Source: JBHFEI01 sp041928815 (GTDB lineage: Bacteria; Pseudomonadota; Alphaproteobacteria; Rhizobiales; Rhizobiaceae). Taken from it: 64,000 nucleotides of DNA. The translations under genes were made by a program, and so were the position numbers. Within the stretch, counting starts at the first letter, position 1. Every line of letters begins with the position of its first letter. The stretch is taken from positions 124,001 to 188,000 of the forward strand of contig NZ_JBHFEI010000004.1 of NCBI RefSeq assembly GCF_041928815.1, given 5' to 3'. Of the stretch, positions 24,106-32,260 are shown piece after piece. The notes under the pieces are model-generated. The model had not been told where the DNA came from, did no database searches, and was given only the letters and a program-made list of their open reading frames with translations.

Positions 24106-25057
24106 GAAGGCAAGGGCGCGCAGGCCCGCGCCCGGCAGCCTCGTCGTCGGCGGTCTCGCCTTCGTCGGGCGCTTCGCGCTGCGTCATCCGGGGCCGGTCG
24201 CCGGCGGCTTCGTCTTCGCCGCCGTCTTCGGCTTCGTCGCCGCCAATGCGATGTGGCAGCAGCAGGGCATGCATCCCGCGCCGCTGATGCGCACGCGCCT
24301 CCCCGCCGGAATGGAGGCGCCGCCGGCCGAAACCGACGCCGCGCCGCGCAAGGTGACGACCTTCGTCATCGAGCGTGAGCCCCCCGCTGCGGGTGCCGGC
24401 CCGGCGACGGACGCGGCGGCGGCCGGGATCGAGACGGCGTCGCTTCCGCCGGGCGATCCGTCCTCCCTCTCGACCGACGAGGCCGGCGACCTGCTGACGG
24501 TGCGCAAGCCCGAAACCGAGCCCGTGCCCGCCGGGGCGGAACTCGTCACGGCCGTGCAGGCCGAGCTCTACCGCCTCGGCCTCTACGACGGCCGGGCCGA
24601 CGGCAAGCCGGGACCGAAGACGAGCGCGGCGATCCGGGCCTTCGAGCGCCGGGTCGGGCGCAGCGAGACCGGGACGGCAAGCGAGGACCTTCTGGCGCTG
24701 CTGACAATGGCGGCGCCGGCCGGCGGGCCGGCGCGCGACGCGGTGGCGATCCCGGCGGACCGGCCGCTGAAGACGGGCTCGACGAAGGCCGGCATCGATC
24801 CGGTGGCGGCCGCGATCCGCGACGCCGAGGGTATCCGCGAGCTGAAGGACAGTCCCGCGGCGGCCACCGTCGAACTCGTCAGCTCGATCCAGCGCGGCCT
24901 TGCCAATCTCGCCTATGACGGCATCGTCGTCGACGGCGTGGCGGGCGAACAGACGCGGGCGGCGATCCTGCGCTTCCAGAAGCATTACCGGCTGCCGCCG
25001 AACGGCGAGCCGAGCCTTGCGGTGCTGCGCAAGATGAAGGATATCGGCGCCCTGTGA
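24077..25057 (+). CDS. membrane-anchored peptidoglycan-binding protein
   Basis: 326 residues. A basic N-terminus and one membrane helix (about residues 41-58, GPVAGGFVFAAVFGFVAANA) are followed by a Pro/Ala-rich linker and two PG_binding_1 domains: VQAELYRLGLYDGRADGKPG (about 155-200) and SIQRGLANLAYDGIVVDGVA through AAILRFQKHYRL (about 268-320). It would sit in the inner membrane with its domains on the wall. It overlaps divJ by 29 bases, so the kinase and this protein are probably made together, hinting at a role in growth or division of the envelope. No catalytic domain is present. Confidence 0.85.
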   Translation: MPARKQKRPEKARARRPAPGSLVVGGLAFVGRFALRHPGPVAGGFVFAAVFGFVAANAMWQQQGMHPAPLMRTRLPAGMEAPPAETDAAPRKVTTFVIEREPPAAGAGPATDAAAAGIETASLPPGDPSSLSTDEAGDLLTVRKPETEPVPAGAELVTAVQAELYRLGLYDGRADGKPGPKTSAAIRAFERRVGRSETGTASEDLLALLTMAAPAGGPARDAVAIPADRPLKTGSTKAGIDPVAAAIRDAEGIRELKDSPAAATVELVSSIQRGLANLAYDGIVVDGVAGEQTRAAILRFQKHYRLPPNGEPSLAVLRKMKDIGAL

Positions 25058-25244
25058 GCGCGCGGCATCCGGTCGCGCGCCTGCCCGGAGCATGCCGCGG
25101 TCCCCAAGATCCACGCCGTTCCAGGCCTTTTTCACACCTGTCTCCTGGAAAAACCGCCGCGCGCGTCCAAGAGACAGGCTTTGACGGATCGGACGCGACC
25201 ATGGCCATCTCCATCGAGACAGGCATCTTGGCGGAGGCGCGCGC

Positions 25245-25592
25245 GTGACGCCGCGCCTGCGCTCCGACATCGTCGTCGCGGCGCTGCTCCGGCGCGCCTA
25301 TGCGGCCGGCGACTACGGCGCCGTGCTGCGCAAGGGAAGCGCCGAGGCGGGGGCGATCTTCATCCGCCAGCGCCGGCGCGACGGTTCGGAGCGGCTTTTC
25401 GGTCCGGCGCCGCAAAGCCTCGTCGGGGACGAGGGCAGGGCCCGTCTCTTCGAGGCCCGCGCGGCAGCCGGAGAGGACGGCATCGACGCCATTCTTGCGC
25501 GGGAGATTCGCTTCGATCCCGATTGCTGGATCGTCGAGGTCGAGGCCGAGCGGATCGAGACCCTCATCGACCTCGCCGGCGAGGGCGGCTGA
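25245..25592 (+). CDS. DUF1491 protein
   Basis: 115 residues, a small cytosolic protein of a conserved alphaproteobacterial family of unknown function (DUF1491), recognised by MTPRLRSDIVVAALLRRA, AGAIFIRQRRRDG and the C-terminal FDPDCWIVEVE. The start is GTG at 25245 with GGAGG 6 nt upstream. It follows the peptidoglycan-binding gene by 187 bp on the same strand. Its stop abuts the stop of the convergent DUF2336 gene (TGATCA). Confidence 0.8.
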   Translation: MTPRLRSDIVVAALLRRAYAAGDYGAVLRKGSAEAGAIFIRQRRRDGSERLFGPAPQSLVGDEGRARLFEARAAAGEDGIDAILAREIRFDPDCWIVEVEAERIETLIDLAGEGG

Positions 25593-26567
25593 TCACCAGC
25601 CGTTGACGCGCATGCCCTGGCGGAAGCCGTAGCCGTAGGCGGGCTCGTCCTCGTCTGCCGGCCGGTTGCTGTTGGCCGCCGCCTCGGCATCGGTCTCGTC
25701 GTCGGCGCGAAGCCAGGCGGCGATGCGTGCCTCGGCCTCGCTGCGGCGCGTGGCGGCGAGCAGCGCCTGGGCGCGCGTGGCGGCGCCGAGCCGCTCGGCA
25801 AGGTGCGGATAGATCGCCTCCAGCATGTCGCGCGCGTCGTCCGCGGCAATGGCGAGCACCAGCAGGGTGGCGGCGAGCTGCTGGCCGGAGACGTCGAGCA
25901 GGATGCGTTCGGCAAGGCTGCGGCTCGACCCGAGCGCGGAGGCGAGCGCGGTGGTGAACAGCACGGTCTCGTCGGCGCGGGCGAAACGCCAGAGCAGCGC
26001 GACATGGGTGGGATCGGCCGCGGCCGGGGCGCCGATCTCCGGGGCTGCCGGGGCCGCGGCCCGGGCAAGCGCCTTCAGCTCCTGGCGCAGGCGTTCGTCC
26101 GCCTGGAGACGGCCCTCGTCCTCCTCCGCATGCCGTGCCGACGGCGGCGGGCGGCGGCGATGGCCGACGAGAGCGTCGACGACGACCGGGGAGAGATCCG
26201 GGCGCCTTGCGATCGCCTGGGCATGGCTTTCTCCGGTCGCCTGGAGGATCTCGATCAGGTCGCGATCGGAAAGCGCAGCGGAACCGGTGAGGAAGGTCGC
26301 GGCGACGGCGATCGGCTGGGTGCCGATCAGCAGGGCCGCCTCGGCCGGAACCACCGGGCAGCGCGACAGGGCGGCCGCGGCCTGGCGCCGCGCGGCCATG
26401 CTCGAGGCGAGGAAGAGCGGTTCGAACAGTTCGGAAAACTGCCGGAGATCGGAACGGCGCGGGTGGCGCAGGCTTTCGAAGCCGGTCACCGTCGCCATCA
26501 GGACGACGTCTTTCAGCCGACCGGTCTGCGGTCTTTCCAATTCACGAAACTGGTCCGCCACGGGCAT
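25593..26567 (-). CDS. DUF2336 protein
   Basis: 324 residues, largely alpha-helical and Ala-rich, resembling the alphaproteobacterial DUF2336 family with HEAT-like repeats: FSELFEPLFLASSMAARRQA, then CPVVPAEAALLIG and the repeated hydrophobic helices typical of the fold. The C-terminus is acidic, ending GFRQGMRVNGW. Function unknown. Two adjacent starts are possible, ATG 26567 and GTG 26573. Its promoter shares the intergenic region with the DUF883-like gene, which is transcribed the other way. Confidence 0.7.
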   Translation of the reverse strand: MPVADQFRELERPQTGRLKDVVLMATVTGFESLRHPRRSDLRQFSELFEPLFLASSMAARRQAAAALSRCPVVPAEAALLIGTQPIAVAATFLTGSAALSDRDLIEILQATGESHAQAIARRPDLSPVVVDALVGHRRRPPPSARHAEEDEGRLQADERLRQELKALARAAAPAAPEIGAPAAADPTHVALLWRFARADETVLFTTALASALGSSRSLAERILLDVSGQQLAATLLVLAIAADDARDMLEAIYPHLAERLGAATRAQALLAATRRSEAEARIAAWLRADDETDAEAAANSNRPADEDEPAYGYGFRQGMRVNGW

Positions 26568-26636
26568 ATCCACTCAACGCAATACCAACGACCCGGTCCG
26601 ACACGCGGGCATGCCGATAAAATTACGGCAAAATCC

Positions 26637-26652
26637 TTAGCGGACTGTTAAC
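26637..26652. promoter_or_regulatory. near-match to a CtrA box
   Basis: TTAG-N7-TTAAC, one base off the CtrA consensus TTAA-N7-TTAA(C), in the divergent space between the DUF2336 gene and the DUF883-like gene. Weak alone, but it resembles the exact match at 27182. Confidence 0.3.
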
Positions 26653-26780
26653 TATGGGCCTTGGCGTTTGATTCAGTCCTGCGGCAAGGCTGCCTGCGGG
26701 GAACAAAGCCGGTCACGGGACGTTTCGGGCATGACGCCGATCGCGCCCGCGGCGCGCCCCCCGAACAAGGAGAACCCGAC

Positions 26781-27071
26781 ATGGTGGATGAAAAACTCGA
26801 AGCCTTTTCCGCAGTGAAGGAGGCGAAGGCCTCGGTGGAATCGGAGGCCGCAAAGAGCGACGTGGAGGCGCAGATCGCCGAATTGCGCGCGGAAATCAGC
26901 CGGCTGACCGAAACCATCTCCGCGATCGGCTCCGGCGCCAAGGCTGTGGTCGAGAGCGAGGCGGAACTGCTCGCTGAGCGGGTCCGCGACCGCGTCCGGC
27001 GCGAGCCGGTGACGACGCTCCTGACGGTTGCCGGCGTCTCCTTCCTCTTCGGGCTGATCGCCCGGCGATAG
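26781..27071 (+). CDS. DUF883/ElaB-like membrane-anchored protein
   Basis: 96 residues. A long amphipathic helix (SVESEAAKSDVEAQIAELRA and on) with coiled-coil character is followed by RVRREPVTTLLTVAGVSFLF, the C-terminal single membrane span of ElaB/YqjD-type proteins. Family members sit in the inner membrane and some bind ribosomes in stationary phase; whether this one does is not known. The start at 26781 has AAGGAG 9 nt upstream, which rules out the longer frame from 26661. A CtrA-like box lies ~130 bp upstream. Confidence 0.75.
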   Translation: MVDEKLEAFSAVKEAKASVESEAAKSDVEAQIAELRAEISRLTETISAIGSGAKAVVESEAELLAERVRDRVRREPVTTLLTVAGVSFLFGLIARR

Positions 27072-27117
27072 GCACCGGCGCGCCTCTCATGCCGGAGTGT
27101 TGCCGGTTTTCAACACA

Positions 27118-27168
27118 GGCAGGGGAATGGGGCGATCCGGCGACAGGCCGCCCCATTCCGAACCTGCC
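27118..27168. other. long two-part hairpin
   Basis: Outer stem GGCAGG/CCTGCC (27118-27123 with 27163-27168) and inner stem GGAATGGGGCG/CGCCCCATTCC (27124-27134 with 27149-27159), 17 base pairs in all with one 3-nt bulge and a 14-nt loop. No T-run follows on either strand. It may end the DUF883-like transcript or shape a small RNA. Confidence 0.55.
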
Positions 27169-27181
27169 GATGCCGCAGAGT

Positions 27182-27197
27182 TTAATGGCTTGTTAAC
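27182..27197 (+). promoter_or_regulatory. CtrA-type box
   Basis: TTAA-TGGCTTG-TTAAC is an exact match to the TTAA-N7-TTAA(C) consensus bound by the cell-cycle regulator CtrA. It lies ~245 bp upstream of the small gene at 27440. Given eight fixed bases a chance match in 64 kb is quite possible. Confidence 0.4.
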
Positions 27198-27439
27198 GCT
27201 TGGCGTGGCTCACTATGGCCATGGCGGGCACGAGGGTGTCCTCACTGTCGCCCGCCTCGATATCCACATGGCATGCGCAGTATCCGGCCCGCCGCAGATC
27301 GGCAGGCGCCGGACATCGGGAGACAGGAGAAAAAGGCGCGCTTCCGGACGGCGGACAACCGTCGCGATGCGCCGGCCCGGAAACGGGCAGGATGGAATAG
27401 GCCCGTTCCTCCGTCTCGGAGCCTCGTATGGAGACGAGC

Positions 27440-27631
27440 ATGGCAGAGATCATCAGCATGGCAGACCGCAGGCCGCGACCGCCGCGGGCAAAACCGGAGC
27501 GGGTCGGCTTCGTGGAATTTCATAGCGCGCGCGTCCTCTTGTTCACCGGGATCCGGTATGAGCGGCTCGAGACGGCGACGCCGTCCTATCCGCAGGCGCC
27601 GGGCGGTTCGGGAAAAACCACGAAGCAGTGA
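27440..27631 (+). CDS. small conserved-looking protein, unknown function
   Basis: 63 residues. MAEIISMADRRPRPPRA is followed by VGFVEFHSARVLLFTGIRYE, a pattern that recalls short rhizobial proteins of unknown function. No signal peptide, membrane span or Cys. The start at 27440 has GGAG 6 nt upstream, better placed than for the ATG at 27428. It may be controlled from the CtrA-type box upstream. No function is proposed. Confidence 0.55.
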   Translation: MAEIISMADRRPRPPRAKPERVGFVEFHSARVLLFTGIRYERLETATPSYPQAPGGSGKTTKQ

Positions 27632-27821
27632 CGCCGGGAAAACGGGCTTACCGGATTTACATTCTTCCTGCCGCTGCAGCGCCAGTCGGTAAGAAACCTC
27701 GCTTCGACTGGACGCGGTCCAGAGAGCATCGCTGTCCTTCGGCTTCGCCGTTAGGCGTCAAGCCTGCGGTTTTACGACTGTCTTTGCGATGAACCACCGC
27801 GTATTCATGCAAGGACATGCC

Positions 27822-28379
27822 TCAGTTTTGCGGCTCGAGGAGGAGCGGCTCGCAGACCGCCTCGGTGAGGAATTGCCGCGCTTCCTCCTCGTAACTCTCG
27901 GTCGGCGCCAGCGCCCGCAGCACGGCAAAACCTTCATCGTCCGCATGTTCGACGAGGATGGACTTCTCAAGGCCCGGCGGCAGGGACTTGCGCAGCGCCA
28001 CGAGTTGCGCCGGCGTCGCGACGACAAGATCGAGCCGGCGATCGACCGCTGTGCGGTCGTTCATGCTGAACACCTCGTTCGAGCGGCTGTCGAACACGCC
28101 GAGCGACCAGAGCGGCACCGGCCCTTCGGCGTAGAATCGCACCGGACCTTCCTTCACCGAATAGCCGCAGACCGCGACCCTTAGGAACGGATCGCCGTTC
28201 GAAAGCCCGGTGGGACCGGGCCGCCGCGTCAACTGGAAGAAACTGTCCATCTCGTAGAGTTCGAAGACGCGCGCATGGGCGTCCCGGGCCGAGAGCGAGG
28301 GCAGGGCGAGGATGATGACGATGTGCAGGAGGGCGGCGCCGACGAGGCCGATGGCGACGGCGAGGAGGAGGCTACGCAT
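27822..28379 (-). CDS. DUF1254-domain membrane/periplasmic protein
   Basis: 185 residues. An N-terminal membrane helix (AVAIGLVGAALLHIVIILAL) is followed by a DUF1254-like domain: FQLTRRPGPTGLSNGDPFLR, VPLWSLGVFDSRSNEVFSMN and a C-terminal YEEEARQFLTEAVCEPLL. It is a short version compared with the ~450-residue DUF1254-DUF1214 proteins of other bacteria. Its start overlaps the DUF1214 gene by 8 bases. Together the two behave as a split DUF1254/DUF1214 protein. Function unknown; it is anchored in the inner membrane facing the periplasm. Confidence 0.75.
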   Translation of the reverse strand: MRSLLLAVAIGLVGAALLHIVIILALPSLSARDAHARVFELYEMDSFFQLTRRPGPTGLSNGDPFLRVAVCGYSVKEGPVRFYAEGPVPLWSLGVFDSRSNEVFSMNDRTAVDRRLDLVVATPAQLVALRKSLPPGLEKSILVEHADDEGFAVLRALAPTESYEEEARQFLTEAVCEPLLLEPQN

Positions 28380-28965
28380 CGCAGCCCGTCCGCAGGATCG
28401 AGGGCATGGTGAGCGCGACCACGCGCGAGGAGCCGGCCGCCGGCGTATCGAGCAGCGTCAGCGCCAGGCGGAAGCGGCCCTCCGCCCGGATCGCCAGCCA
28501 GTTTCCCGGCTGCGAGGCGGCCGAGACGCCGATGTCGAAGCTGTTGTCCGCCTTGCGCAGCACCGTCCAGGCATTGAGCGCGGCCGGCAGTTCGGGGCCG
28601 GGATCGAGCGGCGCGCCGCTGTCCGAAAGCGCGTAGAGCGTCCAGAAGCGGGCGGGGGGCGTCAGCCCCGACAGGCGATAGGTGCAGCGCGCGTCGAGCG
28701 GCCGCCCGTCGTCGTCGGCAGAGGCGGTGAAGGCGAGGCCCTCCGCCTCGCCGAGAAGCAGCGCGCCGGCCCGCGCCTTCTCCGCCTTGGCATAGGGATC
28801 AGCCCGATCCGTCTGGGCGGCCGGACGGGCGGTCCAGCCGCCGATGGCGATCGTCCCGAAGCCCGGCGCAGCCGCGAGCGCGGCCAGCACCGACCAGATA
28901 CCGAGGCCGAACGCGATCGCAAGGCTCACGGCGACGAAGAGAGGAAGACGCAGGACCGGCGGCAT
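28372..28965 (-). CDS. DUF1214-domain membrane/periplasmic protein
   Basis: 197 residues with one N-terminal membrane helix (VLRLPLFVAVSLAIAFGLGI) and a DUF1214 domain marked by YRLSGLTPPARFWTLYALSD, the loop FDIGVSAASQPGNWL and a final EGRFRLALTLLDTP. The start at 28965 has GGGAAGA upstream and lies only 13 nt after the PBP stop, so PBP, DUF1214 and DUF1254 probably form one minus-strand operon. That context hints at envelope work, but no activity is known. Confidence 0.8.
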   Translation of the reverse strand: MPPVLRLPLFVAVSLAIAFGLGIWSVLAALAAAPGFGTIAIGGWTARPAAQTDRADPYAKAEKARAGALLLGEAEGLAFTASADDDGRPLDARCTYRLSGLTPPARFWTLYALSDSGAPLDPGPELPAALNAWTVLRKADNSFDIGVSAASQPGNWLAIRAEGRFRLALTLLDTPAAGSSRVVALTMPSILRTGCDA

Positions 28966-28978
28966 CGGGTCTTCCCGC

Positions 28979-31210
28979 TCACTGGCTCGACGCCGTCGCC
29001 GTCCCGTCGATGGCGGCATCGAGGCTCGCCACGGGGCCGGCGGCCGGCTGCTTCAGCGCCGGGGCCTCGGCAAGGCGGCGTTCGAGCGCCTTCATCAGCC
29101 GCGTCGCCTCGATCGACAGCATGCGCGGACGCATCAGCGGCGCAAGCGCGCCGTCCTCGGCGGAGGCCACCGCCGCCTCGCCCGTCTTCGACGGCCCGGG
29201 CAACGGGTTGTCGATGCCCGGGATCGGCTGGTGGGCGATGCCCTGCTCGGCATAGTCCATCAGCCGCTTGAAGGTCTGCGCGGGAAGCGAGCCGCCGGTC
29301 ATGTTGTTGGTCGGCGTGTAGTCGTCGTTGCCGAACCAGACGGCGGTGGTGTAGTCGCCGGAAAAGCCGACATACCAGGCGTCGCGATAGGCCTGGGTCG
29401 TGCCGGTCTTGCCGCCGGAGACGATGCCGCCGGCAAGGGCCGCCTTGCGCGCCGTGCCGATCACCGGGATCTGGGTGAGGATCTGGTTCATCGAGGCGAC
29501 CGCCTTTTCGGAGAGCACCCGCCGCGGCGCCGGCGCGTCGCGGGAAAAATCGTAGAGCACCTCGCCGGCATAGTTCATGACCTGCGCGATGCCGTGGCGG
29601 CGCGATTCGAGACCGCCGGCGGGGAAGACCGCATAGGCCGTCGCCTGGTCGAGCACGGTGACCTCGGATGTGCCGAGCGGCATGGTCTTGTCGGTGCGGA
29701 TCGGTGTTTCGACCCCCATCGCCTTCGCCGTCTCGGCGATGATCTCGGTGCCGAGCACGTCCTTGGCGAGGCGGACGGGAACGGTGTTGATCGACTTCGC
29801 CAGCGCGGTCGCCATCGTCACGCGGCCGGAGAAGGAGCGGCCGTAATTCTGCGGCGACCAGCCGCGCCAGGTGATCGGCGCATCGGTGACGACGGTCTGC
29901 GGCGTCATGCCCTTCTCCATCGCCGCCGCATAGGTATAGACCTTGAAGGAGGAGCCCGGCTGGCGCAGCGCGCGGGTGGCGCGGTTGAACTGGCTTTCGC
30001 CATAGTCGCGCCCGCCGACCATGGCGCGCACCTCGCCGCCGTTCTCGACCATGACCAGGGCGCCCTGGCGCACGCGAAAGCCCTCGCCATACTGCCTGAG
30101 GCCGGTCTCGACCGCCTCTTCCGCCGCGCGCTGCAGCCCCATGTCGATGGTGGTGCGCACGATCAGCGAATGCTGGTCGAAATCGGCCGCGATGCGGCGG
30201 ACCTCGTCGAAGGCCCAGTCGAGGAAGAAGTCCGGCGCCTTGATCCCGCTCGCCGCGCGGCCGGCAACCGAGGCCGGATTGAGGCGCGCGGCGATCACCT
30301 GGCCCTCGGTCATCAGCCCGCTCTGGACGAGATTGCTCAAGACCTCGTTCGCCCGGCCGCGCGCGGCCGGCAGGTCGACATGCGGGGCATAGCGGGCCGG
30401 CGCCTTGAAGAGGCCGGCAAGCATGGCGGCCTCGGCCAGATTGACGTCGGTGATCGGCTTGCCGAAATAGAACTGCGCGGCCGCGGCCGCGCCGAAGGTG
30501 CCGCCGCCCATATAGGCGCGGTCGAGATAGAGGCGCAGGATCTCCGTCTTCGACAGGTTCGCCTCCAGCCAGAGGGCAAGGAAGGCCTCCTTGATCTTGC
30601 GCTCGATGGTGCGCTCGTTGGAGAGGAACAGGTTCTTGGCGAGCTGCTGCGTCAGCGTCGAGCCGCCCTGGACCACGCCGCCGGCACGGGCATTTTCCGT
30701 CATCGCGCGGGCAAGGCCGACGAGGTCGATGCCGTAATGGTCGAAGAACCGGCGGTCCTCGGTCGCCAGCACAGCCTTGACGAAATGGTCCGGCAACGCC
30801 TCGATCGGCACGGCATCCTCGTGGATGATGCCGCGATGGCCGATCTCGTTGCCGTAGCGGTCGAGGAAGGTGACGGCGAAGTCGCCCTGGGCCTGCCAGT
30901 TGCCCTTGGTCTCCTCGAAGGCGGGCAGAGCGAGCGCCAGCATCAGCACGGCGCCGGCCGCACCGAGCGTCATGCCCTCGCCGGCCACCTCGAAGGCGGC
31001 CTTCTTCCAGCCGGTGACGCGGAAGCGGGCGAAGAAGATGTTGATTTCCTCGACGATCTCGCCGGCGCGGGTCGCCGCCGTCCAGAGGGTGGAATCGATC
31101 CACGCGTCGAGGCGCAGCAGCCTGTGGCGCTTCAGCAGCGTGGTTTCCTCGTCGTCATGTTCCGGCACGGCGCGTCCTGCATCTTCCTCGGATCGGGCCG
31201 ATATTTGCAT
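28979..31210 (-). CDS. class A penicillin-binding protein (PBP1a type)
   Basis: 743 residues. A cytosolic acidic N-terminus and one membrane span (about 78-97) precede a GT51 glycosyltransferase domain with EDRRFFDHYGID (catalytic Glu), QGGSTLTQQLAKN and RKIKEAFLALWLE, then a transpeptidase domain with SxxK in QPGSSFKVYTY (about residue 420), SxN in AKSINTVP and KTG in SGGKTGTTQ. It polymerises and cross-links peptidoglycan in the periplasm. All catalytic motifs are intact. First gene of an apparent operon with the DUF1214/DUF1254 pair. Confidence 0.94.
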   Translation of the reverse strand: MQISARSEEDAGRAVPEHDDEETTLLKRHRLLRLDAWIDSTLWTAATRAGEIVEEINIFFARFRVTGWKKAAFEVAGEGMTLGAAGAVLMLALALPAFEETKGNWQAQGDFAVTFLDRYGNEIGHRGIIHEDAVPIEALPDHFVKAVLATEDRRFFDHYGIDLVGLARAMTENARAGGVVQGGSTLTQQLAKNLFLSNERTIERKIKEAFLALWLEANLSKTEILRLYLDRAYMGGGTFGAAAAAQFYFGKPITDVNLAEAAMLAGLFKAPARYAPHVDLPAARGRANEVLSNLVQSGLMTEGQVIAARLNPASVAGRAASGIKAPDFFLDWAFDEVRRIAADFDQHSLIVRTTIDMGLQRAAEEAVETGLRQYGEGFRVRQGALVMVENGGEVRAMVGGRDYGESQFNRATRALRQPGSSFKVYTYAAAMEKGMTPQTVVTDAPITWRGWSPQNYGRSFSGRVTMATALAKSINTVPVRLAKDVLGTEIIAETAKAMGVETPIRTDKTMPLGTSEVTVLDQATAYAVFPAGGLESRRHGIAQVMNYAGEVLYDFSRDAPAPRRVLSEKAVASMNQILTQIPVIGTARKAALAGGIVSGGKTGTTQAYRDAWYVGFSGDYTTAVWFGNDDYTPTNNMTGGSLPAQTFKRLMDYAEQGIAHQPIPGIDNPLPGPSKTGEAAVASAEDGALAPLMRPRMLSIEATRLMKALERRLAEAPALKQPAAGPVASLDAAIDGTATASSQ

Positions 31211-31297
31211 GGGGGAGGTTTCTATTCTACTTGCATGTGCCGATCCTGGCGGGAAAACCGGGGATCACGGTAAAGGCGGCAGGCTGACAGGACGAAC

Positions 31298-31759
31298 ATG
31301 GCGGAAAGCAGGCCCTTCTGGAAGACGAAGTCTCTCGAGGCGATGAGCGACGCGGAGTGGGAGAGCCTCTGCGACGGCTGCGGCCGCTGTTGCCTGAACA
31401 AGCTGGAGGACTGGGACACCGGCGAAATCGCCTGGACCCGCATCGCCTGCACGCTGCTCGACGGCACGAGCTGCCGCTGTCGCGACTACGAGAACCGGCA
31501 GGCGACCGTGCCGGACTGCATCCGGCTGACGGCGGAGGCGGTGCGCGAGATCAGCTGGCTGCCGCCGACCTGCGGCTACCGGCTGGTGCGCGACGGCGAG
31601 GATCTCTACTGGTGGCATCCGCTTCTCTCGGGCGATCCGGAGACCGTGCATGCGGCCGGCATCTCGGTGCGCGGGCGCACCGTGCCGGAGGACGGGATCG
31701 ACATCGACGACTACGAGGACTATCTGGTCGACTGGCCGATGGAGGAGGGACCCGGCTGA
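31298..31759 (+). CDS. YcgN-family cysteine-cluster protein (UPF0260)
   Basis: 153 residues. The N-terminal CDGCGRCCLNKLED and a second group (CTLLDGTSCRC, then a Cys in VPDC and PPTCGYRL) are the conserved cysteines of UPF0260, suggesting an iron-sulphur or zinc centre. YWWHPLLSGDPETVHAAGIS is a hallmark stretch of the family. Cytosolic; function not known. Convergent with the MmcQ-family gene, 9 bp apart. Confidence 0.9.
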   Translation: MAESRPFWKTKSLEAMSDAEWESLCDGCGRCCLNKLEDWDTGEIAWTRIACTLLDGTSCRCRDYENRQATVPDCIRLTAEAVREISWLPPTCGYRLVRDGEDLYWWHPLLSGDPETVHAAGISVRGRTVPEDGIDIDDYEDYLVDWPMEEGPG

Positions 31760-31768
31760 AGGGGCGGC

Positions 31769-32119
31769 TCAGGCGGGCGGCAGCGGCATGGACTGGAAGG
31801 CGCGCTCCAGCCGTCTCGGTGCGACGTTGCGCCAGGCCCGCTCGATGACGTCGCGGACGACCGCGCCATCGGCCTCGGTGAAATAGAGCGACGTCCAGCC
31901 CCGTGCGCCCCAACCGCCGGACACGGCCACGGCGAGACCCGGCTCGGTCGCGAGCAGCAGCGCCTGCTGGTCCGGCGTCAGCTTGACGACGGCGCGGCCC
32001 GGCTCCGGAAACGACATGAAGATATGCTTGCCGACGCGAAAGTCGCGTTTGCCGAAATGGGAACTCTCCCGCGTTCCCGGCAGCGCAAGCGCCATGTTTT
32101 CCAGCGTTTCGGATCGCAT
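31769..32119 (-). CDS. MmcQ/YjbR-family protein
   Basis: 116 residues. The MmcQ/YjbR fold is recognised from LALPGTRESSHFGKRDFRVG, KHIFMSF, then VVKLTPDQQALLL and WGARGWTSLYFTE, and the C-terminal helix VIERAWRNVAPRRL. The family has a CyaY-like shape and is often called DNA-binding, without a settled function. The start at 32119 is set by homology; no clear ribosome site is visible, and the longer frame to 32332 would cross the GTA promoter region. Confidence 0.8.
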   Translation of the reverse strand: MRSETLENMALALPGTRESSHFGKRDFRVGKHIFMSFPEPGRAVVKLTPDQQALLLATEPGLAVAVSGGWGARGWTSLYFTEADGAVVRDVIERAWRNVAPRRLERAFQSMPLPPA

Positions 32120-32223
32120 GAGAAAGGATAGCACGGAACGGCGGCCGCGCAAGGCGGCGGTCCGGCGTGGCGTCAGGGATGCGTCCGGATCAGGCGAACC
32201 GAGAGAAAATAGGAAAATAATCC

Positions 32224-32260
32224 TTGACGGCGTCACGGTGCTCTGGTAGGTTTTTCCTAC
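32224..32260 (+). promoter_or_regulatory. candidate GTA cluster promoter with overlapping inverted repeat
   Basis: TTGACG (32224-32229), a 17-bp spacer and TAGGTT (32247-32252) make a sigma70-like promoter. A perfect inverted repeat GTAGG-TTTTT-CCTAC (32246-32260) overlaps its -10, fit for a regulator. The ~150-nt leader that follows has a hairpin CCGGC/GCCGG (about 32284-32299) and no gene. In Caulobacter the GTA operon is activated by GafY and depends on antitermination by GafZ, so a structured leader is expected. Confidence 0.4.

Larger units (their letters stand above)
27072..27439 (+). other. intergenic region with hairpin and CtrA-type box
   Basis: 368 bp between the DUF883-like gene and a small gene at 27440. 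Apart from the long hairpin (27118-27168) and the box at 27182-27197 listed separately, only overlapping open frames with uneven codon use are present; none is convincing as a gene. The ~240 bp between the box and the small gene could be a long leader. Confidence 0.4.

Noticed and set aside
27097..27525. Overlapping frames on both strands in the intergenic region
   Set aside because: Cross the long hairpin and CtrA-type box, no good start sites, no family traits.
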